Origin: DASRDE01 sp035938175
Lineage (GTDB): Bacteria > Vulcanimicrobiota > Vulcanimicrobiia > Vulcanimicrobiales > Vulcanimicrobiaceae
DNA length: 64,000 bases
Direction of reading: 5' to 3'
Assembly: GCA_035938175.1 (NCBI GenBank)
Contig: DASZHD010000019.1
Coordinates: 13,159 to 77,158, forward strand
Part shown: one piece after another, positions 17,988 through 25,975 of the stretch
How the letters are laid out: each line of letters starts with the position of its first letter
Numbering within the stretch: position 1 is the stretch's first letter
The notes under the pieces: model-generated
Seen by the model: only the letters and a program-made list of their open reading frames with translations
Told to the model about the DNA's origin: nothing
Databases searched by the model: none
Translations under genes and position numbers: made by a program

Positions 17988-18509
17988 GTGGAGCAGGTCT
18001 ACCTCACCGCCACAGGGGCCGAAGCGGCCCATGCCAGAGTGGAGTTACTGGTACGCGAGCATCAAACCAAACTCGCACGATACGTGCGCAGAATGGTGGG
18101 CGATGCCGACGTGGCGCTGGATATAGCTCAGGACGTGTTTTTCGCTGCGTACAGAACGCTCAAGGCGGACCCGTCACGGCCGCTCACGGCCGGATGGCTG
18201 TACAAGACGGCAACGAACACGGCCATCTCTCACCTGCGGAGGAAAAAAATTCTTCGGTTTTTGCCCCTGGATCGGGATCAGGATTTGCGCGCGCTCCGAA
18301 TCGACGAACGCAGCGCCTCGTCGATCGATCTTCAGAACGCGATGCAGCGTCTGCCGGCGGATCAGTCTGCTGCGCTGATGCTCACCAGTTACGCCGGATA
18401 CTCTTCGCAAGAAGCCGCCACCATTTTGGGTACGACGGCGGATGCCGTACGCCAGCGCGTTTGCCGCGCGATGCGCACGCTGCGTGCCGTAATGTCGGAG
18501 AGTGCGTGA
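17988..18509 (+). CDS. ECF-family RNA polymerase sigma factor
   Basis: The 173-residue protein has sigma-70 region 2 (LVREHQTKLARYVRRMVGD, DIAQDVFFAAYRTL, GWLYKTATNTAISHLRRKK) and region 4 (LQNAMQRLPADQSAALMLTS, SSQEAATILGTTADAVRQRV). It lacks regions 1 and 3, as expected for group 4 factors. GTG 17988 is supported by AAGGGGGG at 17973-17980; GTG 17955 is possible. The next gene encodes a zinc-finger membrane protein and starts in a GTGA overlap, the classical sigma/anti-sigma arrangement. Confidence 0.93.
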   Translation: MEQVYLTATGAEAAHARVELLVREHQTKLARYVRRMVGDADVALDIAQDVFFAAYRTLKADPSRPLTAGWLYKTATNTAISHLRRKKILRFLPLDRDQDLRALRIDERSASSIDLQNAMQRLPADQSAALMLTSYAGYSSQEAATILGTTADAVRQRVCRAMRTLRAVMSESA

Positions 18510-19567
18510 ACAAGGATCATAGTCGTATCGAAGCGCTCGCCGGCGCGATTGCGCTTGGCGAGGCGAGCGACGAAGACCGTCGACGTTACCGCGAACACAT
18601 CGCTGTGTGCGCGGCTTGTCTGCATTCGCTCGGCGGCGAACGCGAAATCGAGCGGGTCGCAAGGACGGTATCCGACGCGCGTGAGTCCGAAGTGTGGGAG
18701 CCTGCACTAGGCGACGTCGTGCGGACCGGGCTCAACCGCAAGGCGAAAACCGCGCGGCACGCGTTCAGCATCGTTGCCGCGTGTTTACTGGTCGCGCTGG
18801 GCGTGCGTCTGGCCGAAGTAAACGGCGCGCTGCATTTTCTGACGCCGAGTACGGGTCCGGTTGCGTCGACTGCCGACGCGATGCGAATCGTTCTTGAAAC
18901 GCGCAGACCGCCTGCAGCGCAGAACGCCGCGCCGCTGCCGGTACCGCAGCGGCGGCTGATGGTCGTTCACAACGTCGTGCAAATCGCGCGCGCTCCGCTG
19001 GCGGCACCGCCGGTGATTCCCGCGCCCGCGCCCAAACGGCAAAGCGCTCCGGCGCAAATCGCCACGATAACGGTCCATCCCGACGTCGCGCCGACGCAGA
19101 ACCCGACGGCGGTAAAATCGGACGTTCCGATTTGGCGCCGCGACGATCCCTCATGGCGGACCGTAGCGCGCACGACGACGACGTCCTTCTCCGAAACTGC
19201 GCCGCAGAGCTTTGCGGAGCACGCAGAATCGATCCGCATGATGCACCCGCAAGTGATCCGTGATGCTGCACCCGTAGGCGGCGAGACCGCAATCAGCCCG
19301 CAGCCGCCGATTATCGCTTACGACGAGGGTGCCGAGGGAACCACGGTATTCGAAGTGCTGATCGACGAGCAGGGCAATCCGACGAAATGCGTGATTACGC
19401 GTCCGTCGGGATACGAAGTGCTCGACGACAGCGTCTGCAAAGCGGCAATGCATGCCAAGTATACGCCAAAAACGATCGACGGCCGCGCCGTCGCAGGGAT
19501 CTATCACGACGCGTTTACATTCCGGATGACCTCGGACGATGAAGACGTGTCGCATCCGATTCACTAA
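18506..19567 (+). CDS. Anti-sigma factor fused to TonB C-terminal domain
   Basis: The 353-residue protein starts with a ZAS/zf-HC2-like cytoplasmic domain containing HIAVCAAC (His 31, Cys 35, Cys 38). A single transmembrane segment follows at about 86-105 (AFSIVAACLLVALGVRLAEV). A long proline/alanine-rich periplasmic linker leads to a TonB_C-like domain (GTTVFEVLIDEQGNPTKCVI, SVCKAAMHAKYTPKTIDGR). TonB domains contact TonB-dependent outer-membrane receptors. The fusion suggests the anti-sigma itself senses the receptor or envelope state. GTGA overlap with the sigma gene indicates translational coupling. Confidence 0.85.
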   Translation: MNKDHSRIEALAGAIALGEASDEDRRRYREHIAVCAACLHSLGGEREIERVARTVSDARESEVWEPALGDVVRTGLNRKAKTARHAFSIVAACLLVALGVRLAEVNGALHFLTPSTGPVASTADAMRIVLETRRPPAAQNAAPLPVPQRRLMVVHNVVQIARAPLAAPPVIPAPAPKRQSAPAQIATITVHPDVAPTQNPTAVKSDVPIWRRDDPSWRTVARTTTTSFSETAPQSFAEHAESIRMMHPQVIRDAAPVGGETAISPQPPIIAYDEGAEGTTVFEVLIDEQGNPTKCVITRPSGYEVLDDSVCKAAMHAKYTPKTIDGRAVAGIYHDAFTFRMTSDDEDVSHPIH

Positions 19568-19612
19568 CGCCGCTTTCGGCTATAAGCGGGCGGATTCGTC
19601 TGAAGTGCGCGC

Positions 19613-19637
19613 GTTCCGCATCGAGTTGCTGCGGAAC
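19613..19637. terminator. Candidate terminator hairpin between convergent genes
   Basis: GTTCCGCA (19613-19620) pairs perfectly with TGCGGAAC (19630-19637) around a 9-nt loop, followed by AACGTTTTC on the plus strand. A second hairpin, CCGCTT/AAGCGG, lies at 19570-19589. Both occupy the 77-bp gap between the convergent anti-sigma and acetyltransferase genes. The U-tract is short, so termination efficiency is uncertain. Confidence 0.45.
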
Positions 19638-19644
19638 AACGTTT

Positions 19645-20157
19645 TCAATCTATCGACTTTCTGAAAAAGGCCAGCATCTTGGTGGGCTCGGGCATAATCC
19701 GAAACTCTTCGAAGCCCCACTCTTTCGCCTGGCGAAGCGCACGGTTGGAATTCATCGGCAAGAGAAACGTCAACGTCCGCACGTTCTTCTTGCCGGCAAG
19801 TTTCTGCACTTCGGACACGAGCTGCGTTCCGATCTCCGCGGGCGCATCCGCGCGCGTGCGCAAACCTTCCATCATGGCCACGTCCATGCCGTTTGCCGCT
19901 TCGGGGTCGTTGTAACCGGGCGGAAACGCGAATACCAGCTGCACCATGCCCAAAAGTCCGGTTTGATCCTCGGCGATCAGCACGATGCGCCTTCCCGCTT
20001 GCTGTTCCGCGAGCCAGCGCGATATGCGCTCCTGCCACGTTTCGCGTTTCGGCGCCGGTCCGCCGATGACGCCGTCTGCAACCAAACGCGTGGCGTCGCT
20101 GGGTTGACCGAAGCGGATATAGACCTTTCGCGCGGGCACGTGCTGTGGATACGCCAA
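19645..20157 (-). CDS. GNAT-family acetyltransferase
   Basis: The roughly 170-residue protein shows GNAT features: an N-terminal VYIRFGQPSDA, the central beta-strand IVLIAEDQTGLLGMVQLVFA, and a C-terminal MNSNRALRQAKEWGFEEF that corresponds to the acetyl-CoA-dependent motif B helix. The pyrophosphate-binding region before it is atypical. The start is uncertain: TTG 20157 has a distant GGGGG upstream, GTG 20139 is closest to the family start, and the frame is open to 20292. The substrate is unknown. Confidence 0.7.
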   Translation of the reverse strand: MAYPQHVPARKVYIRFGQPSDATRLVADGVIGGPAPKRETWQERISRWLAEQQAGRRIVLIAEDQTGLLGMVQLVFAFPPGYNDPEAANGMDVAMMEGLRTRADAPAEIGTQLVSEVQKLAGKKNVRTLTFLLPMNSNRALRQAKEWGFEEFRIMPEPTKMLAFFRKSID

Positions 20158-20195
20158 GTGGGAAGAAACGCCCCCTTTTGGGAAATTGGCGCCGC

Positions 20196-20543
20196 ATGCC
20201 GCTACGCGTTGTCTGCTCGTTGGTTGCTGCGATTGCGGTTCTCGCCACGTGCGGCTGCGCGCGCGGCGGCCGGGATGCCGGGTCAGCCGCATCGCGGCAA
20301 TTCAAGGAAACGGCGTTGCGTCACGGCGAGAAGATCTTTGCGCGAGAATGCGCGGCTTGCCACGGAACGCAGGGAACCGGCGGACCCATCGGCCCGTCGT
20401 TAAAAAACGAACGCGCGCGCCGTTCGTACAGCGCTATACGCGCGATCGTGAGCGATCCGCAGCCGCCCATGCCGAAGCTCTATCCGAGCCGTTTGACCGC
20501 AAACGAAGTCAAGGACGTCAGCGCGTACGTGGATTCGCTGTAG
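20196..20543 (+). CDS. Small c-type cytochrome lipoprotein
   Basis: The 115-residue product has a signal peptide ending in a cysteine-containing lipobox (VLATCGC), then one CxxCH haem motif (CAACH within RECAACHGTQGTGGPIGPSL) and a distal methionine candidate in PPMPKLYPSRL. The C-terminal helix (LTANEVKDVSAYVDSL) is typical of class I cytochrome c. It is thus a membrane-anchored periplasmic electron carrier. The photolyase gene begins within its stop codon, an unexpected pairing. No oxidase genes are visible. Confidence 0.85.
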   Translation: MPLRVVCSLVAAIAVLATCGCARGGRDAGSAASRQFKETALRHGEKIFARECAACHGTQGTGGPIGPSLKNERARRSYSAIRAIVSDPQPPMPKLYPSRLTANEVKDVSAYVDSL

Positions 20544-21976
20544 TGGCGCACGCGATTTACCGGTTTGTCCGCGATTTGCGGCTGAACGATCACGCCGGAC
20601 TTTCTGCGGCCGCGGCTCACGGCGATGTGCTGCCGGTGTTGATTGTCGATCGCGCGCTTCACGCTCGCTTGTCTGCCTCGCCGCGCCGCGCCGCCGCGTA
20701 TTGCGCGGCGGTAACTGCGCTGGATGCGTCCCTGCGCGATCGCGGTTCGCGTTTGATCGTCCGGCGCGGCAACGCTGCGCCGGTTCTGAAACAGATCGCG
20801 CGTGCTTGCGGCGCTTCGGCGGTGGTTTGGAGCGCGAGCTTCGATCGTGCCGGCATGCAAGCCGACCAACGGCTGCAATCCGATCTCGAAGAGGCCGGCC
20901 TGCGCGCGAATGCGGTCGCCGATTCACCCGCAATTCCGCCGGAAGAAACCACGGCGGCACGGCCGTCCGCGGGCGACGGTTACCGCTCGTTCGTTCCTTA
21001 TCACGACGTCTGGCGGCGGCTCGAGCCGGCCTCGTTCGAAATTCCGCTGCTGCTGGCGCTCGCACAAAGCGATCTCCAAAGCGAACGACTGCCGGAGCCG
21101 CTCGAATTCGGTTCTTCAGCGGAAGCGGCGGAAATCGGCGAAACGCAATCGGCCGCCAAGCTCGAACGGTTTCTTTCCTCCGCCGGTTTGCAATATGCAT
21201 TTGCGGTGAACGTTCCGGCGGACGACCGCACCTCGCACTTGGGCGCCGACCTGACCTTCGGAACGATCGGCGCGCGGACCGTCGTGCGGGAAACGCGCAA
21301 ACGGATCGACGATCCGTTTCTATTGGCGGAAGAACGCAACTCGCTGCGCCTGTTCTTGCGCTCGATGGCGATGCGCGACTTCTTTCTGCAGCTTTCGTGG
21401 TACAACCCGGACACCGATCGGGCGCCGCTGCAAGAGAAGATGCGCGCATTCGCGTTTGCCAAGTCGCACGCGGCGCTGGACGCGTGGCGTGCGGGGCGCA
21501 CGGGCTACCCGCTCGTCGATGCCGGCATCCGGCAACTCCATGCCACGGGCTGGATGCATCCGCGCGTGCGCGCGATTGCCGCGTCGTTTTTGTGTTTCGA
21601 TCTGGGCGTCGATTGGCACGCCGGCTTGACGGAATGGGACCGCTATTTGACCGAGGACGATGCCGCGCTTGCGGTAGGGAACTGGCAATGGACTGCGGGT
21701 GTCGGGGCCGACTTGGCGGCGTATCCGCGCATCTACAATCCGCGCAAACAGGCGCGGCGGTTCGACCCGAACGCAGCATACATCAAGAAGTGGCTACCGG
21801 AACTGCGTCACCTGCCGGCCGCCGCAATTCTCTCCGGCGCTGCGTCGGATAACGTGCAGATCGAACTGCCGTTGTTTTCGGCGGGTGCGTATCCCGCTCC
21901 GGTCGTCGATCACGAAGTCGCGGCTCGCGCATTTTTAACGCGTTACCGGCGTTTTGTAGAAGAAGCCGAAAAATAA
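20543..21976 (+). CDS. phr: Deoxyribodipyrimidine photolyase (cryptochrome/photolyase family)
   Basis: The 477-residue flavoprotein has an N-terminal photolyase alpha/beta antenna domain and the C-terminal FAD-binding domain with SHLGADLTFGTIGAR, LRLFLRSMAMRDFFLQLSWY, GYPLVDAGIRQLHATGWMH, NWQWTAGVGADLAAYPRIYN and FDPNAAYIKKWLPEL. Those blocks include the conserved tryptophan and asparagine positions used in CPD repair. It splits UV-induced pyrimidine dimers using light. GTG 20543 overlaps the preceding stop (TAGTG). The family call is firm; CPD versus cryptochrome-like function is inferred from overall similarity. Confidence 0.92.
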   Translation: MAHAIYRFVRDLRLNDHAGLSAAAAHGDVLPVLIVDRALHARLSASPRRAAAYCAAVTALDASLRDRGSRLIVRRGNAAPVLKQIARACGASAVVWSASFDRAGMQADQRLQSDLEEAGLRANAVADSPAIPPEETTAARPSAGDGYRSFVPYHDVWRRLEPASFEIPLLLALAQSDLQSERLPEPLEFGSSAEAAEIGETQSAAKLERFLSSAGLQYAFAVNVPADDRTSHLGADLTFGTIGARTVVRETRKRIDDPFLLAEERNSLRLFLRSMAMRDFFLQLSWYNPDTDRAPLQEKMRAFAFAKSHAALDAWRAGRTGYPLVDAGIRQLHATGWMHPRVRAIAASFLCFDLGVDWHAGLTEWDRYLTEDDAALAVGNWQWTAGVGADLAAYPRIYNPRKQARRFDPNAAYIKKWLPELRHLPAAAILSGAASDNVQIELPLFSAGAYPAPVVDHEVAARAFLTRYRRFVEEAEK

Positions 21977-21977
21977 A

Positions 21978-22003
21978 GAGGAATCGCAGTACTGCGATTC
22001 CTC
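21978..22003 (-). terminator. Rho-independent terminator for the minus-strand B-box gene
   Basis: A perfect 26-nt palindrome (arms of 13 nt, GAGGAATCGCAGT and complement) is followed on the minus strand by TTTATTTTT. It lies 39 nt beyond the stop codon of the minus-strand gene at 22043. On the plus strand it immediately follows the photolyase stop but lacks a U-tract, so it may also stabilise that transcript's 3' end. Confidence 0.75.
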
Positions 22004-22042
22004 GGTAGCACGGCCCTTACGCGCGTTGGAGCATTGAACGCG

Positions 22043-22672
22043 TTAGGCGGCCGGCATCTTGTCGTCGAGCCAATCGCTGACGATGGGCACTCGCACGTCG
22101 TCGCCATGCCACGCGCGAACTCCGTAAAACACGCTGAGCACGATGAAGACTGGAACGATAAATGCGAGCACCACGTTGGAACTCCAGCCGATCAGCGGCA
22201 GCTGCCTTACCAGTTCGAGGAGCGCCCAAAAAGCGCACATACCGAAGTTGAACCCCAGCGCCTGATACGCATGTTTGCGGAGCTGGCGCGATTGTTTGCG
22301 ATCGAATAACGACACCAGCGCGAGCGGCCAAACCGGGTAACCCAAAGCAACCAAAGCGCGCTGTTCGGGCGAATCCAAAACTTCGGACACCGCAGCGCGC
22401 GCTTGAGGCGCCGGCTGCGCGGCTTGCTGATATTGCGGCCCGCTCTGCTGCCACCACTGCTGCGAACGCGGAGGAATGTCACCCGCGACCGCGCGCTTTG
22501 TGCCGGTTGCCGCTTCGATTTTTGCCGCCAAACGGCAGCTGGGGCACGTTCCCGCTTCGTCGCGGCACGTGGCGCAAATGGGTTTTTCGCAGTCTACGCA
22601 TTTTGCGACCGATGGTACGTTTGAATGGAAGTAACAATCCACGTTTGATCTGTCTCCGGATGCCTTTACCAC
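22043..22672 (-). CDS. B-box zinc-finger membrane protein
   Basis: The N-terminus is a B-box-type zinc finger (CYFHSNVPSVAKCVDCEKPI, then CATCRDEAGTCPSC). A proline/glutamine-rich linker (QQWWQQSGPQYQQAAQPAPQ) follows. The C-terminal half has three hydrophobic helices with a pattern like DUF4870 membrane proteins (LFDRKQSRQLRKHAYQALGF, LIGWSSNVVLAFIVPVFIVL). The likely location is the inner membrane with the zinc finger in the cytoplasm; the function is unknown. GTG 22672 is used, but GTG 22642, nearer the zinc finger and behind GGAG, is equally plausible. Confidence 0.7.
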   Translation of the reverse strand: MVKASGDRSNVDCYFHSNVPSVAKCVDCEKPICATCRDEAGTCPSCRLAAKIEAATGTKRAVAGDIPPRSQQWWQQSGPQYQQAAQPAPQARAAVSEVLDSPEQRALVALGYPVWPLALVSLFDRKQSRQLRKHAYQALGFNFGMCAFWALLELVRQLPLIGWSSNVVLAFIVPVFIVLSVFYGVRAWHGDDVRVPIVSDWLDDKMPAA

Positions 22673-22729
22673 ATGTACCGCATCCGGCCCGAGAGGTTTC
22701 AGCCCCTCCCGGCGGCAAGCGAGACCGCG

Positions 22730-24466
22730 ATGACCCCTCGGCAGACCGTCTCCCGAATCTTCGCCGACGCGCGGCCGTACTATCCGCGGCTTGCCCTCTC
22801 GCTATCGCTCGGAACGGTCGCGGGTCTTACAAACCTTGCCCCGGCGCTGATGTTCGGACAGATTTTCAACCGGGTCATCGTCAGCCGGCACCCGGACCTG
22901 CACTATCTTTACGTTGCGCTGGTATCGATTTTCTGCGCGATTCTGCTTGGCGCCGCTGCGACCTACGGGCAGTCGTACTGGATGGCGTGGAGCGGCCAAA
23001 ATTTGATCGCGCGAATGCGCGCGTCGCTGTTCGAACGGTTGCTGCGATTGCCGCTCGGGGAGTTTGCCAAATGGAAACCCGGCGATCTGATCGCGCGCTT
23101 CAACAGCGACTTGCAGATCATGATCGATGCCGTCAGCGTTTCGCTGCCGCAGCTCTTCAACAATACCGTGACGTTCATCTCGTCGCTCGCGGCGATGATC
23201 TACATCGATTGGCTGCTGACGTGTTCCCTTATCGTGGTGGCGCCGATCGTTTCGATTGCGGTCTCGCGTTTTCAGCGGTTGATCGCCGCGAGTACCACGC
23301 ACACGCAGCACCGCGTCTCGGACCTCTCGTCGACGTTGACCGAAGCCCTTACCGGTCAAAGGATCATCAAAGCCTTCGGGCGTGAAGCGTACGAAACGGC
23401 GCGCTTTCGGCGGCGCAACGATGAGTACTTCGCCGATTACATGAAGCTGACGCAGTTCATTCAGACGCAGCCGTTGGTGCTTTCCATCTTGATGTCGAGC
23501 GCGATCGTGGCGATCATTTGGCTCTCCACGCGCGAGGTGGTCGTGCACCGGCTGAACGTCGGAAATCTGATGGCGTATTGGGGACTGCTGGTAAATCTGA
23601 TCAATCCCATGAACCGGTTCGCCGCGTTCGTGGGAGAGATTAGCCGCGCGGTCGTGGGCGCGGGGCGCGTCTACGAAATTCTCGATTTGCCGGCGGAGCG
23701 CGCCGATAAACCCGGCGCGATTCCACTGGTCAACGTGCGCGGCGCGATCGCGTTCGAGCACGTCGATTTCGCGTACGAAAGCGGTGAAGAACCGGTTTTG
23801 CGCGATTTCGACGTCCGGATCGAAGCCGGAGAGATCGTTGCGCTCGTCGGACCATCGGGAGCGGGCAAAACGACGATCGTCAATTTAGTGCCGCGATTCT
23901 ACGAACCGCAGAGCGGGCGAATTACGATAGACGGCGTCGACATCGCGCAGGTAAAACTCGCGGATTTGCGCGCCGCAATCGGTATCGTGCCGCAAGAAGC
24001 GCAGCTCTTCCGGGGGACGATCGCGGACAACATCCGGTACGGGCGGCTCGAGGCCAGCGATGAAGAAGTGCGGCTCGCCGCGCGAGAGGCGAACGCAGAA
24101 GAGTTCATTTTGGCTTTTGCGGACGGGTATGCGACCGAGGTGGGCGAGCGTGGAACGCGGCTGTCTGGCGGGCAGCGTCAGCGCGTCGCGATCGCTCGCG
24201 CGATTCTACGCGATCCGCGAATCTTGATTCTGGACGAAGCCACGAGCGCGCTCGACAGCCATTCCGAGTTCTTGATCGAACAGGCTCTGGACCGATTGTT
24301 GCCGGGCCGCACGACGCTCATCATCGCGCACCGGCTCTCCACCATTCGCCGCGCGCACATGATTCTTTATATAGAAGCGGGACGGGTGGTGGAGATGGGG
24401 TCTCACGAGGCGCTGCTCTCGAAGGGCGGCGCATATGCCCGGCTTCACGCGACGCAGTTCGCCTAG
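22730..24466 (+). CDS. MsbA-like ABC exporter (fused permease and ATPase)
   Basis: The 578-residue half-transporter has a six-helix type IV exporter domain (residues about 1-310) followed by an ATPase with Walker A GPSGAGKTT, Q-loop GIVPQEAQLF, signature LSGGQRQRVAIARAI, Walker B ILILDEATSALD and H-loop IIAHRLSTIRRA. It probably works as a homodimer exporting a lipid or hydrophobic compound. The substrate is not predictable: MsbA (lipid A core) and drug exporters look alike at this level. It is monocistronic, with repeats downstream. Confidence 0.9.
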   Translation: MTPRQTVSRIFADARPYYPRLALSLSLGTVAGLTNLAPALMFGQIFNRVIVSRHPDLHYLYVALVSIFCAILLGAAATYGQSYWMAWSGQNLIARMRASLFERLLRLPLGEFAKWKPGDLIARFNSDLQIMIDAVSVSLPQLFNNTVTFISSLAAMIYIDWLLTCSLIVVAPIVSIAVSRFQRLIAASTTHTQHRVSDLSSTLTEALTGQRIIKAFGREAYETARFRRRNDEYFADYMKLTQFIQTQPLVLSILMSSAIVAIIWLSTREVVVHRLNVGNLMAYWGLLVNLINPMNRFAAFVGEISRAVVGAGRVYEILDLPAERADKPGAIPLVNVRGAIAFEHVDFAYESGEEPVLRDFDVRIEAGEIVALVGPSGAGKTTIVNLVPRFYEPQSGRITIDGVDIAQVKLADLRAAIGIVPQEAQLFRGTIADNIRYGRLEASDEEVRLAAREANAEEFILAFADGYATEVGERGTRLSGGQRQRVAIARAILRDPRILILDEATSALDSHSEFLIEQALDRLLPGRTTLIIAHRLSTIRRAHMILYIEAGRVVEMGSHEALLSKGGAYARLHATQFA

Positions 24467-24474
24467 TCGTGGTT

Positions 24475-24691
24475 GTCATGGTGAGGTATCGAACCACCCC
24501 GAGGTAACGAGGGGCTTACGTCATGGTGAGGTATCGAACCACCCTGAGGAATCGAAGGGAATGTTTGCGATCAGCTAAGCCCCTCGATGCCTCGGGGTCC
24601 TTCGATACCTCAGGATGACGTAAGCCCTTCGATTCCTCAGGGTCCTTCGATGCCTCAGGATGACGAAGGGTAGCCTCAGGATGACGAAGGG
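24475..24691. repeat. Intergenic palindromic repeat cluster, copy A
   Basis: This 245-bp gap between the ABC exporter and flgB is filled by forward units GTCATGGTGAGGTATCGAAC-CACC (24475-24498, 24520-24543) and inverted units of the related form, revcomp GTCATCCTGAGG... (24596-24619, 24641-24664, a partial at 24673-24691). The same family occurs at 27555, 38417 and 62245. I see no gene here. Inverted arms could fold as the exporter's terminator. Confidence 0.85.
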
Positions 24692-24711
24692 TTTTGACGA
24701 TACGAATCTTG

Positions 24712-25140
24712 ATGAGCGATATTAGCGCCCTGGGATTCGGCTCGACCGTCGATACCCTCAGCAACGCCCTTTCCGGCGCAAACCTGGAACAGAGCGCGAT
24801 TGCGGAAAATCTGGCAAACGTCAACACGCCGAACTACCGGCGCCAGACCGTTTCCTTTAAGGATGCGCTGGCCGCCGCCGAAGGCACGCCGCCACCGAGC
24901 GATCAGCTCGCGATGATCACGAGTTCCGACCGCCAGTTCGGCGAAACGAACGCTGTTACGCCCTTCGATCCGCAAGTTCAAGTCGACGAAACCGACCAGA
25001 TGCGAGCCGACGGCAGCAACGTCGACATCGATCAGGAAAGCGCGCAGCTCGCTCAAAATTCGGGATATTCGCAGACGATGTCTCAGCTGTTGCAAGTGCA
25101 GTTCATGCGCCTGCGCGAAGCGGTCACGGAGCAAGCGTAA
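24712..25140 (+). CDS. flgB: Flagellar basal-body rod protein FlgB
   Basis: FlgB builds the proximal rod of the flagellar basal body in the periplasm. The 142-residue protein has the conserved rod signature AIAENLANVNTPNYRRQTVSF near residue 35, and a C-terminal helix (LLQVQFMRLREAVTEQA) of the family. The ATG at 24712 fits the usual start. A GACGATAC sequence lies 8 nt upstream and resembles the -10 element of the sigma-28 sites elsewhere in the window, but there is no matching -35. flgC overlaps by one base. Confidence 0.95.
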   Translation: MSDISALGFGSTVDTLSNALSGANLEQSAIAENLANVNTPNYRRQTVSFKDALAAAEGTPPPSDQLAMITSSDRQFGETNAVTPFDPQVQVDETDQMRADGSNVDIDQESAQLAQNSGYSQTMSQLLQVQFMRLREAVTEQA

Positions 25141-25568
25141 TGGGTTTCTACGATTCGGTTGAAATAAGCGCGTCCGGTCTTTCGGCACAGCGCCTGGCCA
25201 TGGACGTCATCGCGAACAACATCGCTAACGCCAACACGACGCGCACGCCCCAAGGCGGCCCGTTCAAACGGCAGCTGGTCGTATTCGCGCAAAAACCCGA
25301 CGCGAGCGGTGCGGGAGATGATTCGGATGCGACGCAAGGCGGTGTCCAAGCCGTCGGCATCGTGCAAGACAACAGCCCCGACCGCCTGGTGTTCGAACCG
25401 GGCAATCCGGAGGCCGATGCGCGCGGATACGTGCACTACCCGAACGTTTCCGTCGTGAAAGAAATGGTCGACCTGATGGCCGCATCGCGCGCCTATCAAG
25501 CGAACGTTACCGCGATGCAAGAGGCGCGCACGATGACCAGCGCCACACTGAACCTGCTGCGCAGCTAA
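25140..25568 (+). CDS. flgC: Flagellar basal-body rod protein FlgC
   Basis: The 142-residue proximal-rod protein has the N-terminal signature LSAQRLAMDVIANNIANANTT and the C-terminal YVHYPNVSVVKEMVDLMAAS followed by SRAYQANVTAM, both diagnostic for FlgC. It assembles with FlgB and FliE on the MS ring after export by the flagellar type III apparatus. The TAATG overlap with flgB implies translational coupling. Confidence 0.96.
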   Translation: MGFYDSVEISASGLSAQRLAMDVIANNIANANTTRTPQGGPFKRQLVVFAQKPDASGAGDDSDATQGGVQAVGIVQDNSPDRLVFEPGNPEADARGYVHYPNVSVVKEMVDLMAASRAYQANVTAMQEARTMTSATLNLLRS

Positions 25569-25576
25569 GGAGCCGC

Positions 25577-25921
25577 ATGGACATCAACTCCGCGTACAAC
25601 GCCGCCATGAGCAGCGCCATTCCGGGCACGTTCGTTCCCGATATCGGTGCGGCGGATCCCAAAACGGAAGCGATTCCCGGCGGTGCCGATTCTTCGGGCG
25701 TTGCTTCATTCAAAGATACGGTGAAGTCGTATTTGGACGACGTCAACAACAAAGTGACCGAATCCGATCAACTCTCGCGCGATCTCGCCACCGGCCGCAC
25801 GAACGACGTGGGTAAAGTCGTCTCGTCCGTGGAGGAAGCGAACCTCGCGATGGAGTTCACGCTGGCCATCCGGAACAAGCTGCTCTCGGCTTACACGTCG
25901 ATTTCCCAGATGCAGATGTAG
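25577..25921 (+). CDS. fliE: Flagellar hook-basal body complex protein FliE
   Basis: FliE links the MS ring to the rod and gates rod export. The C-terminal half shows the family pattern SFKDTVKSYLDDVNNKVTES and VSSVEEANLAMEFTLAIRNKL...YTSISQMQM. AAGGAG precedes the ATG. It ends the flgBC-fliE group; the next gene is a membrane glycosyltransferase with its own putative promoter. Confidence 0.94.
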   Translation: MDINSAYNAAMSSAIPGTFVPDIGAADPKTEAIPGGADSSGVASFKDTVKSYLDDVNNKVTESDQLSRDLATGRTNDVGKVVSSVEEANLAMEFTLAIRNKLLSAYTSISQMQM

Positions 25922-25962
25922 CCTCTTCCCTTTGGGGAGGGGTATCAGCTGCCGAATGCGGG

Positions 25963-25968
25963 TATACA
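25963..25968 (+). promoter_or_regulatory. Candidate -10 element for leaderless GT39 transcript
   Basis: TATACA ends 7 nt before the GTG at 25976, which would place the transcription start at the codon. The -35 region has no good match (TTGGGG is too far), so the evidence is weak. Confidence 0.35.
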
Positions 25969-25975
25969 AGCGAGC

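Noticed and set aside
23701..23720. GCCGATAA inside the ABC exporter gene
   Set aside because: A perfect -10 but internal to a coding region, without a TAAN at the right distance and without a downstream start.
24696..24703. Sigma-28 promoter for flgB
   Set aside because: GACGATAC sits 8 nt from the ATG like other sites, but no TAAN element lies 19-20 nt upstream. The -10 alone is not enough.
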